Shown one piece after another: positions 54,463 through 63,829 of a stretch of DNA of 64,000 nt. The position numbers and the translations under genes were made by a program. This DNA is from Deltaproteobacteria bacterium (GTDB lineage Bacteria > Myxococcota_A > UBA9042 > DTJE01), in assembly GCA_029555025.1 (NCBI GenBank), contig JAKPTZ010000071.1:1-64000 (forward strand), written 5' to 3'. How positions within the stretch are numbered: the stretch's first letter is position 1; every line of letters begins with the position of its first letter. The notes beneath the pieces were generated by a model. The model saw only the letters and a program-made list of their open reading frames with translations. It did not search any database and was not told where the DNA came from.

Positions 54463-55259
54463 CACTTACCTCCGTCCTGCAACCCGCAAAGCGGCAGCGG
54501 GGCGCGATCCACGCCTTCCTCCGGTGTCTTGAAGACTCCCAGCGGGTAGTACGGCATCATCGTCTTCTCCAGCCAGTTCAACGCCTCGGCCGGCGGCATG
54601 CCCCAGTTGGTCGGGCAAGTCGAAAGGATTTCGACCATGCTGAAGCACTTTCCTTCCTTCTGGTACTGGAATGCCCTGCGCAGCAGTTCCTTGGTCTGAA
54701 CGGCCTGCAAAGGCCTGATCACGGTGCCGCGCGCGACGAAGGCCGGGGTATGCAGCGTCGAAATAAGCTCGACCATCCGAATCGGATGGCCGGCGAGATC
54801 CAGTTCACGGCCGCGTGGAGACGTCGAGGTCACCTGGCCCGGCATCGTCGTCGGAGCCATCTGGCCGCCGGTCATGCCGTAAATCGCGTTGTTGACGAAC
54901 ACGACGGTGAACTTTTCGCCACGATTCGCGGCATGGACGATTTCGGCCATCCCGATCGATGCCAGGTCTCCGTCACCCTGATAGGTGTAAACCATCAGAT
55001 CCGGACGGGCCCTCTTGATGCCGGTGGCGACCGCCGGGGCGCGTCCATGGCTGGCTTCCTGGTAGTCTGTCGAAAAATAATTGTACGCAAGGACGGCACA
55101 GCCGACGGGAGAAACGCCGACGGTCCTTTCGCGGACGCCCAGTTCGTCGATTACTTCGGCAATCAGCCTGTGGATGATGCCGTGGGTACATCCCGGGCAG
55201 TAGTGTGTCCCACCCGTGGTCAATCCTTCCGGATATCCGAATGCAAGTTTGTCCTTCAT
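54462..55259 (-). CDS. 2-oxoacid:acceptor oxidoreductase beta subunit (TPP-binding)
   Basis: This 265-residue subunit has 'HYCPGCTHGIIHRLIAEVID' at the N-terminus and the TPP motif GDGDLASIGMAEIVHAANRG ending 'VFVNNAIYGMTGGQMAPTT'. It holds the thiamine diphosphate that decarboxylates the 2-oxo acid. It overlaps the alpha-subunit stop (ATGA). Length is typical for the VOR/KOR type. Confidence 0.94.
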   Translation of the reverse strand: MKDKLAFGYPEGLTTGGTHYCPGCTHGIIHRLIAEVIDELGVRERTVGVSPVGCAVLAYNYFSTDYQEASHGRAPAVATGIKRARPDLMVYTYQGDGDLASIGMAEIVHAANRGEKFTVVFVNNAIYGMTGGQMAPTTMPGQVTSTSPRGRELDLAGHPIRMVELISTLHTPAFVARGTVIRPLQAVQTKELLRRAFQYQKEGKCFSMVEILSTCPTNWGMPPAEALNWLEKTMMPYYPLGVFKTPEEGVDRAPLPLCGLQDGGK

Positions 55260-56338
55260 CTGGAAGCCTCCCTGGCGGCGAGCTGCGCCAGAATCTTTTC
55301 ACGAGCCTCGTCCGGGGTAACCAGGTTCCCACCCGTCCTTCCATGGAACGCGACCGGAAAGTCCTTTCCGACCGCCATCCGGACATCCTCCAGCATCTGG
55401 CCGGTGGAAAGCTCGACGACAAGCACGCGACCTGCCTTGTTTGCAGCCCTTTCAATCACTTCCGTCGGGAACGGGAAAAGTGAAATCGGACGCACCAGGG
55501 CAACACGCTTGCCTTCGGCCCGAAGCTGCCGAATCGCGGAAAGGCAGACGCGCGCCACCGAGCCGTACGCAACGACCAGCAGATCGTAATCTTCATCGGT
55601 GAAGTACTCGGCCACCCTGACCTCGTTCCTTGCCATCTCGGCATACTTCGCGGTCAGCTTCTCGTTGTGCCTTTCCAGCAGGTTCGGATCGAGGAACAGC
55701 GAATTGACGATGGCCCGCGGACGACCCTCGCCCTTCCAGCCCGTGGTCGCCCAATCCTTGGACGGAAGCGACCGGCATGGCTGGCGGTCTTCCTTGAACT
55801 CGACGGGCTCCATCATCTGACCGATCAGGCCGTCGGCAATGACCATAACCGGATTCCGGTAATGATCGGCCAGGTCGAACGCATCCTGCATCAGATCGAC
55901 TGCTTCCTGAACCGAAGAAGGCGCAAGCACCAGAAGGCGGTAATCACCGTGACCACCGCCCTTGGTTGACTGGAAATAGTCGGCCTGGGACGGAAGGATT
56001 CCGCCAAGACCCGGGCCGGCGCGCATGATGTTAACGATGACGACAGGCAATTCGGAACCGGCCATGTACGAAACCGCTTCCTGCATCAGGCTGATGCCGG
56101 GCGACGAAGATGACGTGAACACGCGCTCGCCCGCGCCCGCGGCGCCGTAAAGCATATTGGATGCAGCGACCTCGCTTTCCGCCTGAACGAAAGTTCCGCC
56201 CACCTGCGGCAGCCTGCGCGACATATACTCGGGAATCTCGTTTTGCGGAGTGATCGGATAGCCGAAGAACAGCTTGCAGTTCGCCTTGATTGCTGCTTCG
56301 CCGATCGCCTCGCAACCCTTCATAAGTTTTCTGGCCAT
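55256..56338 (-). CDS. vorB: 2-oxoacid:acceptor oxidoreductase alpha subunit, VorB-annotated type
   Basis: This 360-residue subunit closely follows the protein often annotated as 3-methyl-2-oxobutanoate dehydrogenase VorB: 'FFGYPITPQNEIPEYMSRRL', 'QAESEVAASNMLYGAAGAGE', 'VFTSSSSPGISLMQEAVSY', 'GPGLGGILPSQADYFQ'. Names differ between databases (vorA, vorB, korA). It likely acts on branched-chain 2-oxo acids or 2-oxoglutarate. The exact substrate cannot be read from sequence here. The ATG at 56338 has GAGG 8 bases upstream. Confidence 0.93.
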   Translation of the reverse strand: MARKLMKGCEAIGEAAIKANCKLFFGYPITPQNEIPEYMSRRLPQVGGTFVQAESEVAASNMLYGAAGAGERVFTSSSSPGISLMQEAVSYMAGSELPVVIVNIMRAGPGLGGILPSQADYFQSTKGGGHGDYRLLVLAPSSVQEAVDLMQDAFDLADHYRNPVMVIADGLIGQMMEPVEFKEDRQPCRSLPSKDWATTGWKGEGRPRAIVNSLFLDPNLLERHNEKLTAKYAEMARNEVRVAEYFTDEDYDLLVVAYGSVARVCLSAIRQLRAEGKRVALVRPISLFPFPTEVIERAANKAGRVLVVELSTGQMLEDVRMAVGKDFPVAFHGRTGGNLVTPDEAREKILAQLAAREASR

Positions 56339-56388
56339 GGCCAAACCTCAATGGTCCCGCGGGACCTGCAAAGACCGCCTGTCGCCGG

Positions 56389-56622
56389 TCAGTACTTGAA
56401 ATAGTGGTACATCGTGCCGTTGACATTCAGGGACAACGCCACGTCCGGGCATGTGATGCAGCAAAGCCTGCATCCCAGGCACTTCGTCGGTTCCACCCGC
56501 TTAACAAAAAAGTAACCCTTGCCGTTCATCTCCGTGCCGATGGCCAGAACCCCCTGGGGGCAAGCCTTCACGCAGAGCTCACAGCCCTTGCAGCGCTCCT
56601 TTTCGACATCAATCCTGGGCAT
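56389..56622 (-). CDS. Two-cluster ferredoxin, delta subunit of the oxidoreductase
   Basis: This 77-residue protein has CKGCELCVKACP and CLGCRLCCITCP, the 2x[4Fe-4S] delta subunit that takes electrons from the TPP site. AGGAAGG precedes ATG 56622. The start overlaps the tail region of the ATPase gene by a single-base spacing, so both are on one message. Confidence 0.92.
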   Translation of the reverse strand: MPRIDVEKERCKGCELCVKACPQGVLAIGTEMNGKGYFFVKRVEPTKCLGCRLCCITCPDVALSLNVNGTMYHYFKY

Positions 56623-56623
56623 C

Positions 56624-57439
56624 TCAACCTTCCTCGTCCGGCATGGCAGCCGGAACAAACAAGGGGCCGACCTTCCGGACCCCGTAACGACCTTCAACGG
56701 CAGGCGCGAATCCCGGCGCCGGCGGCTGTTCTGGAACACCCGAATCCCCACCCGCGGAGTCGGTATCCGCCGCAAATGTCGTGCGGATCACCCGGGAAAT
56801 CGGGAAGAGCTTCGATTCGAATTCGTCGCCGCTGAATTCGCCTTCTAGCACGGAAGGCACGCAGACGGCCAATACTTTTACACTAAGACGACGAGCACAC
56901 TCGCACGCATTTTCGTATCCGGATCGAACCGTTTCAGGCTTGGTAAACTGCATCAGGTGCGTGTTGGCTATCACGCCGGTGACCCGCATCCTGGCGTTTC
57001 CTTCAATCCCACGAATCATCGCCACGGCCTGATCGGGATCGGCGGTGAACGGTCTGTTGAAATTCAGGACTGCCGCGACCTCGATTTCATCGGGATCCAG
57101 CACGTCGTCAAGGGATCCGATGACCCTGGCCCCCGCATCGTCGCCGCCAACGTCCATTACTACCCGCCGGTCGTGCTGCCTGCACAAACCGCGAACACGG
57201 GGGAGCATGATCGGCAGATCGGCGTAGAAACTGTCGCCGGTCGGCGCGACCAGTTCGACGCCAGCCGCGGCAAGCTGGTCGCGGGCGGATCTGGAACGGA
57301 AATAGGGTTTAATTACATCAAGGTCGATAAGGGAAACAGGAAGGCCGTCGCGCGCAAGCCGCATCGAATAATTGACGGCTATCTCGCTCTTGCCGCTGCC
57401 GAAGTGCCCGACCAGTATCGAAATACGCCTGGTGAACAT
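56624..57439 (-). CDS. P-loop ATPase (CobQ/MinD-like) at the head of the oxidoreductase operon
   Basis: This 271-residue protein has a Walker A VGHFGSGKS (about 10-18), 'SLIDLDVIKPYFRSR' as switch-like region, and 'RVVMDVGGDDAGARVIG' as Walker B-like strand. It looks like the deviant-Walker SIMIBI group (CobQ/CobB/MinD). A Gly/Pro tail follows about residue 225. It is 1 base from the ferredoxin gene and first in the operon. It may assist cluster insertion or complex assembly, but no role is established. ATG 57439 is used rather than a TTG two codons earlier. Confidence 0.82.
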   Translation of the reverse strand: MFTRRISILVGHFGSGKSEIAVNYSMRLARDGLPVSLIDLDVIKPYFRSRSARDQLAAAGVELVAPTGDSFYADLPIMLPRVRGLCRQHDRRVVMDVGGDDAGARVIGSLDDVLDPDEIEVAAVLNFNRPFTADPDQAVAMIRGIEGNARMRVTGVIANTHLMQFTKPETVRSGYENACECARRLSVKVLAVCVPSVLEGEFSGDEFESKLFPISRVIRTTFAADTDSAGGDSGVPEQPPAPGFAPAVEGRYGVRKVGPLFVPAAMPDEEG

Positions 57440-57640
57440 AAACAAACCAGCTTAACCGGGTTGCACTTCCATGCCGACCCGCCGCGGCTAGGTTATTGTG
57501 TCCCCCGAAGCGCGTCAACCCATCCTTTCAAATAAATCCTTTGCTGCAGGAACTCCCGATTTCTGGTCATTCATGCTGGCTGCGTGCAGGTCAACAAAGG
57601 CACTCGACATGTTTATGGAAACTGCTGTATCATTCCGCCC

Positions 57641-58729
57641 ATGCAAGGTTTTCCAGGAAATCAGGGGAAAGTCCGGGGATCGCGGGCGGCGGCATTGAAT
57701 GGCTGGATTCTGGCGTTCCTTTTCCTGGCTGGCTGTAACCCCCAGGAAGACCAGGATCCCTGGAAATCGGCCGAGGTGATTTCTGCCGCAGGAACCGTGG
57801 ACGCGACACCGGCATCAATGGCATGGTCGGGTCGCCCAGGGGTTAAGCCCGGACTCACCGATCGGCGCGGTACGTGTCGGGCCGGCACGCGGCGCCCCGA
57901 TCGTGTGCGGATCGGCGTTCCCGAACTGCTGGTAATGGTCAACGATACTACCGGTCAGCCGGATCCCCTGATTGATCTGGCGTCTTACATCAAATCCCGC
58001 ACCGGACTTGAAGTCGAATTCGTGCGGCTGAACGCGTACCCCCTTTTCACAAGCGGCCTGATTGACGGTTCCCTGCAGGGCGGCCTGTTCCCGCCAGGGG
58101 AGTATCTGAGGGCGCGCAAAATCGACCCCTGTATCCACCTTGTCGCGACCACGATGTACGGAACGTCAACGACTTACACGACCAACCTGGTCGTTCGGCG
58201 CGATTCGGACATCATGGTGCCGTCGGATCTTGTCCAGAAGCGGGTCGCTTTTTCCTCCCGAAGCTCGGCTTCCGGTTATATCTATGCGGTCAAGTTCCTT
58301 GCCGATCGGGGACTGATACCCGAGCGCGACTACATCCCGGTCTTTACTGGCGGCCATCAGGAAACAATTCGGGCGGTTGAAATCGGCACTGTCGCCGCAG
58401 GGGCAACTTTCGGACGGGCCTTGAACGTCGAAATGCAGATTGGACGCGACCTTACCGGTCTGTCGATCCTTGCGGTCGCCGGCCAGATACCGAACGAACC
58501 TCTGGTTTTCGCATCGGATCTCGATCCGGACATCATCCGGGCGATGACCGACGCCTTCCTGTCCCTTAACCGCGGAACCGCAGAGGGACGAAAGCTGCTC
58601 GGGGCGCTTGACCTGATGTCCGGATGGGTGCGCGCGGATGATTCGTTCTACGACGGATTGATGACAACTGTCCAGGCGGTTGACAGAATCGTTCGCTCGG
58701 CTGACTCGGGCGGGGAGATCGGACGATGA
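57641..58729 (+). CDS. PhnD-like periplasmic-binding lipoprotein
   Basis: This 362-residue lipoprotein (lipobox LAGC, Cys32) has a phosphate/phosphonate ABC transporter substrate-binding (PhnD) fold: 'RIGVPELLVMVNDTTGQPDP', 'FTSGLIDGSLQGGLFPPGEY', 'KRVAFSSRSSASGYIYAVKF' and 'EIGTVAAGATFGRALNVE'. No transporter permease or ATPase is nearby. Instead the next gene, a diguanylate cyclase, overlaps its stop (ATGA). I infer a ligand-sensing role like NspS with MbaA in Vibrio. The start ATG 57641 gives a long N-region with no Shine-Dalgarno sequence. A TTG at 57695 would give a shorter signal peptide. Confidence 0.82.
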   Translation: MQGFPGNQGKVRGSRAAALNGWILAFLFLAGCNPQEDQDPWKSAEVISAAGTVDATPASMAWSGRPGVKPGLTDRRGTCRAGTRRPDRVRIGVPELLVMVNDTTGQPDPLIDLASYIKSRTGLEVEFVRLNAYPLFTSGLIDGSLQGGLFPPGEYLRARKIDPCIHLVATTMYGTSTTYTTNLVVRRDSDIMVPSDLVQKRVAFSSRSSASGYIYAVKFLADRGLIPERDYIPVFTGGHQETIRAVEIGTVAAGATFGRALNVEMQIGRDLTGLSILAVAGQIPNEPLVFASDLDPDIIRAMTDAFLSLNRGTAEGRKLLGALDLMSGWVRADDSFYDGLMTTVQAVDRIVRSADSGGEIGR

Positions 58730-60069
58730 GCCTTCGCCTGAAAATCCTGCTGCTGACGATCGGAATCGTTGTTTTCGCCGTTGCGGGAACCGCGCGCCTT
58801 ATTGCAAAGGGCATGTACGAACGGCTGGTTACCGAGTCCGAACTTCGGGCGGTCGCGCTGATCGAGGGCGTTGCCTTGTCGGTTCGTGACGACCTTGCTT
58901 GCGAGAGACTGGATGAAATCGGGAAATCCCTGATTCAACTTCGCGATCCGGGATCCGGCAGATCCGACGTCATCTTCACTCTTATCCTTGACGGCAATGG
59001 ACGGGCGGTCGGACGCGAAGTGATGCCGGAATACGAGCAACTCCTGAAGAGTGACTTCGTTCGACAGGCAACCGCGGCAAGCCGGGAACTGAAGACACAT
59101 GTCACCTTCGATGGCAGGGACATCGTCCTGGTCAGCATCCCGGTCATCAGCAGCGTTCCCCACATCGAGGGCGTTCGCTGGGGAACCGTTGTCGGCGGAA
59201 TGGACATCGGCCGCATCGAGGCCGCGATGTTTCCGCTGGTCAGGTACGCGGTTGGCGCGGCACTCGGATTCCTGCTCATCGGGGTGTTCCTTCTGGTTCT
59301 GACGCTTTACAGAAACCTGCTTTCACCGATCAATAAGCTGGCCGAGGCCGCGTCGCGCTTCGCCGCAGGCGACCTTCAGTTCAGAGCGCCGCAGGGCACG
59401 GCCGACGAGCTGGGCCGACTCGGGGCGACGATGAACCAGATGGCCAGCGATATCGAACAGCACACCCGGACACTTGAGGACGCGGTCAAGGCAAGGACCC
59501 GCGAACTGGAGCAGGCAAATTCCAGATTGCACGAACTTGCGGCCATGGACGAATTGACCGGTCTTGGTAACCGGCGCACATTCACCGCCGCGCTGAATCG
59601 TGAATTCAGGCGGGCCAGACGCGACGGCTCCTGCATTTCGATGCTGATGCTCGATGTTGACCATTTCAAGAAATACAACGATACGCACGGCCACCCGGCC
59701 GGCGACGTGGCCCTGAACAAGGTCGGTGCGATCCTTCGAAACCATTTGCGCGTGACGGACATACCGTGCCGATACGGCGGCGAGGAATTCGCGGTTATCC
59801 TGTGCCAGACCGCAAGGGATGACGGGATGCGGATTGCGGACGACATCCGCCGCGTCGTGCAGCAGGAAGTCTTTTTCGGGGAAGATCGCCAGCCGCTTGG
59901 AACCTTCACTGTGTCCATCGGTGTTTCAACTTTTCCCCGTGACGCCGACGATCCGGACAAGCTGGTCGATGCGGCGGACATTGCGCTTTACCAGGCCAAG
60001 GCATCGGGACGAAACCAGGTTCGCGGGTTCGAACCCGGCATGACCGCCAAGGCCAACCTGTCCAATTGA
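58726..60069 (+). CDS. Membrane diguanylate cyclase (HAMP-GGDEF)
   Basis: This 447-residue protein has membrane segments at about 7-25 and 168-190, an extracytoplasmic sensor of about 140 residues, HAMP (about 190-245), a short coiled coil ('LEDAVKARTRELEQANSRLHELA' region, outline) and GGDEF. The active site is GGEEF in CRYGGEEFAVIL, and the I-site RVTD sits five residues earlier, so product inhibition is likely. It makes cyclic di-GMP. Start ATG overlaps the PhnD-like stop, so the two are made together. Confidence 0.94.
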   Translation: MSLRLKILLLTIGIVVFAVAGTARLIAKGMYERLVTESELRAVALIEGVALSVRDDLACERLDEIGKSLIQLRDPGSGRSDVIFTLILDGNGRAVGREVMPEYEQLLKSDFVRQATAASRELKTHVTFDGRDIVLVSIPVISSVPHIEGVRWGTVVGGMDIGRIEAAMFPLVRYAVGAALGFLLIGVFLLVLTLYRNLLSPINKLAEAASRFAAGDLQFRAPQGTADELGRLGATMNQMASDIEQHTRTLEDAVKARTRELEQANSRLHELAAMDELTGLGNRRTFTAALNREFRRARRDGSCISMLMLDVDHFKKYNDTHGHPAGDVALNKVGAILRNHLRVTDIPCRYGGEEFAVILCQTARDDGMRIADDIRRVVQQEVFFGEDRQPLGTFTVSIGVSTFPRDADDPDKLVDAADIALYQAKASGRNQVRGFEPGMTAKANLSN

Positions 60070-60188
60070 ACCGTTTGATTCCCGTCTGCGGGTCGGCATT
60101 ACGATGACGATGCGGTTCGGCGGATAAACCGGTTGGTTCGAACAATCCTGGCAATCCGGAACATGAACCGGAAAATCCGCGACGGAAC

Positions 60189-61076
60189 CTACAGGGAACG
60201 GCCGGTCAGAAGCATGTAAGCGTCCACATAACGTGACGAAGTATTGGCCACGACTTCCGGTGGCAGGCTGGGAATGGGCGGTTCCTTGTTCCAACCGATC
60301 TGCAACAGGTAGTCGCGGACGTACTGCTTGTCGAAGGACGGCTGCGCGCGGCCCGGCGCGTACTGATCCGCCGGCCAGAAGCGACTGCTGTCCGGCGTCA
60401 GGACTTCATCGCAGACAATCAGTTCACCGTCGATGAAACCGAATTCAAATTTGGTGTCGGCGATGATGATACCCCGGGTAAGCGCGTAGTCGGCCGCGGT
60501 CGTGTAAAGCATCAGGGATGCGTCACGAATCCTGGCGGCCACTTCCGCGCCGACAATCTCGACGGCCTGGTCGAAGCTGATGTTTTCATCATGACCGCTT
60601 TCAGCCTTGGTTGACGGAGTAAAGAGCGGCGACGGCAACTTGCTCGAATCCTGCAACCCTTCCGGCAGCTTGATGCCGCAGACCGCGCCCGTGCGTTTGT
60701 AGTCGTTCCAGCCGGATCCCGACAGGTAACCGCGAACGATGCATTCAACCGGCACCATCTTCGCCTTGTGGGCAAGCGTGAAACGTCCCTGAAGGATGTC
60801 GCCGTACTTGTGAAGCGACTGCGGCAAATCCGCGACTTCCGTTGAAATCATGTGATTCTTCAGCTTATCGGCCGTCATTTCGAACCAGAACTTCGACATC
60901 AGGTTCAGGACGCGGCCCTTGTCGGGAATTGGCTGCGGCAGGATGTGATCAAATGCCGACAGCCGGTCGGTCACGACGATCAGGAGATTTTCGCCAAGAT
61001 CATAGATGTCACGAACCTTGCCCTTTGAGATCAGCGGAAACTCGGTGAAGTTGGTCGAAGTGACGGTGGTGCTCAT
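60189..61076 (-). CDS. purC: Phosphoribosylaminoimidazole-succinocarboxamide synthase
   Basis: This 295-residue SAICAR synthetase has '[20 protein letters not shown]', '[18 protein letters not shown]', '[18 protein letters not shown]' and 'TKFEFGF'. It ligates aspartate to CAIR in purine biosynthesis. Length fits the longer (yeast-like) PurC type. GGAGG lies before ATG 61076. An upstream frame extends to 61331 but lacks a signal. Confidence 0.96.
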   Translation of the reverse strand: MSTTVTSTNFTEFPLISKGKVRDIYDLGENLLIVVTDRLSAFDHILPQPIPDKGRVLNLMSKFWFEMTADKLKNHMISTEVADLPQSLHKYGDILQGRFTLAHKAKMVPVECIVRGYLSGSGWNDYKRTGAVCGIKLPEGLQDSSKLPSPLFTPSTKAESGHDENISFDQAVEIVGAEVAARIRDASLMLYTTAADYALTRGIIIADTKFEFGFIDGELIVCDEVLTPDSSRFWPADQYAPGRAQPSFDKQYVRDYLLQIGWNKEPPIPSLPPEVVANTSSRYVDAYMLLTGRSL

Positions 61077-61231
61077 GATTCCTCCACTATTGCGACGCCA
61101 CCCTGGCGACGCAGGACAGGATTCTACAGTGACACCGGCACGGAAAAAAGGGGACACTCTCGTCATTGTGGTCGCGACCGACGCGAACGACGGCAGCTGT
61201 TGCAAAACCGGATTTCCTGCACCTTTTTCCC

Positions 61232-61261
61232 TTGCCACGCAACCCGCTTTCCTATTAGTAT
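61232..61261 (+). promoter_or_regulatory. Possible promoter for the beta-barrel-like gene
   Basis: TTGCCA at 61232-61237 and TAGTAT at 61256-61261 are separated by 18 bases, about 65 bases before ATG 61325. The alternative -10 TATTAG at 61253 gives 15 bases. Weak sequence evidence only. Confidence 0.3.
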
Positions 61262-61324
61262 CTGTCGGATTGTGTAACCCGGGGGCACCGTAAGCTGCCC
61301 CGTCCTTGAAACAGGGGATTCCAG

Positions 61325-61903
61325 ATGACACGGAAAGCGGCCCTTCTGTTCGTGGCTGTCACGCTCATGGCGACGGGTGCCGTCGCCGCCGAAGGCAACA
61401 CCCACATCGGCTTCCAGGGACAGTTCATTGCCTACGGCGTCCAGCGTGAAGCGGGTGTCAACACCGACATGCAGGTACCTTCGGGCGGCCTGGTTTTCTT
61501 CGCTGAGTACGGCGTTCTTGATTACATCGCGCTCGGCGGCCAGATCGAGTACGGCAACATCTACACCCCGGGCTCGAATCCCGAGGATCCCTTCAATTCG
61601 GCCATGCGCAACTTCATGGGCTTTTCGGGAAGCATGCGGGTCGGATATCCGTTCCTGGACAAGAAGAACCTGGATGTCTATGTCCGGCTGAACGTGGGCT
61701 ATGGTCTTTACGGCCTGAGCCAGCAGGATCTTATGCACGGTTGGGTTGCCAGGGCGATGCCCGGCGTGATGTACACGACGAAGTCCGGCTTCGCGGTTTT
61801 CGCGGAAATCGGATGGGCCGGCGGCGGATTCATCAACGAATCTGACAATCACGTCTTTTATAACGGGCTTGCAATCGATTTCGGTATCGGCTGGAAGTTC
61901 TGA
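61325..61903 (+). CDS. Small outer-membrane beta-barrel-like protein
   Basis: This 192-residue protein has a signal peptide ([13 protein letters not shown]) and then about 165 residues of alternating hydrophobic/polar strands with aromatic girdles: '[16 protein letters not shown]', '[14 protein letters not shown]', '[17 protein letters not shown]', and a terminal '[10 protein letters not shown]' ending in Phe, the usual signal for outer-membrane insertion. An eight-stranded barrel is likely. Function unknown. It is followed by lepA 74 bases downstream. Confidence 0.85.
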   Translation: MTRKAALLFVAVTLMATGAVAAEGNTHIGFQGQFIAYGVQREAGVNTDMQVPSGGLVFFAEYGVLDYIALGGQIEYGNIYTPGSNPEDPFNSAMRNFMGFSGSMRVGYPFLDKKNLDVYVRLNVGYGLYGLSQQDLMHGWVARAMPGVMYTTKSGFAVFAEIGWAGGGFINESDNHVFYNGLAIDFGIGWKF

Positions 61904-61977
61904 TCCCTCGACTCGCTGCGCCCGCCCTCCACCGATTCGAAGCCGGCTTACAGGTATTAACGGGGATTTCACCTTCT

Positions 61978-63774
61978 ATGGTTAACGTCCGCAACTTCAG
62001 CATCATCGCACACATCGACCACGGAAAATCGACACTGGCCGACCGCCTTATCCAGCACTGCGGACTGGTCTCCGATCGCGAGTTTCACGACCAGCTCCTG
62101 GACAACATGGACATCGAGAGGGAACGCGGCATCACAATCAAAAGCCAGACCGCCCGACTCCCCTTTGTCGCTGCCGACGGCCGGCAGTACTTTCTTAACC
62201 TGATCGACACCCCCGGGCATGTTGATTTCTCTTACGAGGTCTCGCGGGCTCTGAAATCCTGCGAGGGCGTCGTGCTTCTTGTGGACGCATCCCAGGGGGT
62301 TCAGGCCCAGACCGTTGCCAACATGTATCTTGCGATGGAAAACGGCCTGGAAATCATTCCGGTCATCAATAAAATCGACCTTCCTTCCGCGGATATCGAT
62401 ATGTGCCTGGAACAGATCGACCGTGAACTCGGCCTTTTCCCGGAGGAAACCGTCATGGTTTCGGCCAAGACGGGAAAGGGCGTTCCGGAACTGTTGCAGG
62501 CCGTCGTGGAACGCATCCCCGAACACAAGGGGAATCCCGGGGCGCCATTGCAGGCCCTGATTTTCGATGCGTTCTATGACCCGTTCCGCGGGGCTGTTGC
62601 CAGCATCCGGGTCATGAACGGAACGGTCAAGCCAGGCCAGATCGCCCGGATGATGTCAACCGGCGCGACCCACCGGATCGAAGAAGTCGGCATCTACAGC
62701 ATCAACCGCACGGCGGTCAAGCAACTGGTCGCTGGGGACGTCGGCTACATCATCGCCGGCGTCAAGACGGTGGCGGACACCCGCATCGGCGACACGGTAA
62801 CGACGGAAGACAACCCGGCGACAAGCCCGCTGGAAGAATTCAGGGCTTCAAAGCCGGTCGTCTTTTCATCGCTTTATCCTGTTTCGACCGAAGATTACCA
62901 GGAGTTGGCCGACGCCCTTGAAAAGTACAAGCTGAACGACGCGGCTCTGACCTATGAAAAGGACTCATCGACCGCGCTTGGCCAGGGGTTCCGGGCGGGG
63001 TTCCTGGGCCTGCTGCACCTGGAAATCGTCCAGGAAAGGCTGGAGCGCGAGTTCGATCAGTCGCTGATTCTGACCGCGCCGTCCGTCGAGTACCACTTCT
63101 TCCTGGAAGACGGGTCGATGGCCGTTGTCGATAACCCGGCCCACTATCCAGATCCCGTTTATATCCGTTCCGCAGAGGAACCATATATCCGGGCATCAAT
63201 CATGATCCCGGATCGATACATGGGTGCCGTGATGAAGCTCTGCCTTGAAAAGCGCGGCGAAAACAGCGAGCTAGGATATCCCGCGCCCGGTCGCCTGGAA
63301 ATGCGGTTCGACATGCCGCTTGCCGAAGTCATCTTCGACTTCTACGACAAGCTGAAGTCGATTACCCAGGGTTACGGCAGCTTCGACTATGAAATGCTTG
63401 ATTACCGCAAGTCCGACCTGGTCAAGCTGGACATCCTGGTCAACGGCGAGAAGGTGGATGCGCTTTCGATGATCGTTCACCGCGACAATGCGCGCGCGCG
63501 CGCCCTTCAGGCCTGCGAACGGCTTTCGGAGGAAATCCCGCGCCAGCAGTTCAAGGTGCCAATCCAGGGTGCCATCGGCGGCAAGATCATCGCCCGCGAG
63601 ACGATCCAGCCGTTCCGCAAGGACGTCACCGCGAAGTGTTACGGCGGCGACATCAGTCGTAAGCGCAAGCTGCTGGAAAAGCAGAAGGAAGGCAAGCGGA
63701 AGATGAAGATCGTGGGCGACGTCGAAATTCCGCAGAAGGCTTTCATTGCCGTCCTGAAAACCAAGGACGATTAG
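61978..63774 (+). CDS. lepA: Elongation factor 4 (LepA)
   Basis: This 598-residue translational GTPase has the G1 motif AHIDHGKST, 'DTPGHVDFSYEVSRAL', NKID and the LepA-specific C-terminal region with 'GGDISRKRKLLEKQKEGK'. Length is standard. It back-translocates stalled ribosomes. It lies on the same strand as the gene at 61325 and the following hemW-like gene, with short gaps. Confidence 0.97.
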   Translation: MVNVRNFSIIAHIDHGKSTLADRLIQHCGLVSDREFHDQLLDNMDIERERGITIKSQTARLPFVAADGRQYFLNLIDTPGHVDFSYEVSRALKSCEGVVLLVDASQGVQAQTVANMYLAMENGLEIIPVINKIDLPSADIDMCLEQIDRELGLFPEETVMVSAKTGKGVPELLQAVVERIPEHKGNPGAPLQALIFDAFYDPFRGAVASIRVMNGTVKPGQIARMMSTGATHRIEEVGIYSINRTAVKQLVAGDVGYIIAGVKTVADTRIGDTVTTEDNPATSPLEEFRASKPVVFSSLYPVSTEDYQELADALEKYKLNDAALTYEKDSSTALGQGFRAGFLGLLHLEIVQERLEREFDQSLILTAPSVEYHFFLEDGSMAVVDNPAHYPDPVYIRSAEEPYIRASIMIPDRYMGAVMKLCLEKRGENSELGYPAPGRLEMRFDMPLAEVIFDFYDKLKSITQGYGSFDYEMLDYRKSDLVKLDILVNGEKVDALSMIVHRDNARARALQACERLSEEIPRQQFKVPIQGAIGGKIIARETIQPFRKDVTAKCYGGDISRKRKLLEKQKEGKRKMKIVGDVEIPQKAFIAVLKTKDD

Positions 63775-63796
63775 CCGTGCCTTGTGCCTTGTTCAA

Positions 63797-63811
63797 GCGG
63801 ATCGCATCCGC
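63797..63811. repeat. Type A-like palindrome, degenerate
   Basis: GCGGATCGCATCCGC followed by CCGC resembles the core of type A with a CGC loop and lacks the GTAC flank. It lies in the short gap between lepA and the next gene. Confidence 0.5.
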
Positions 63812-63829
63812 CCGCTCTGAGGTTTCTGT

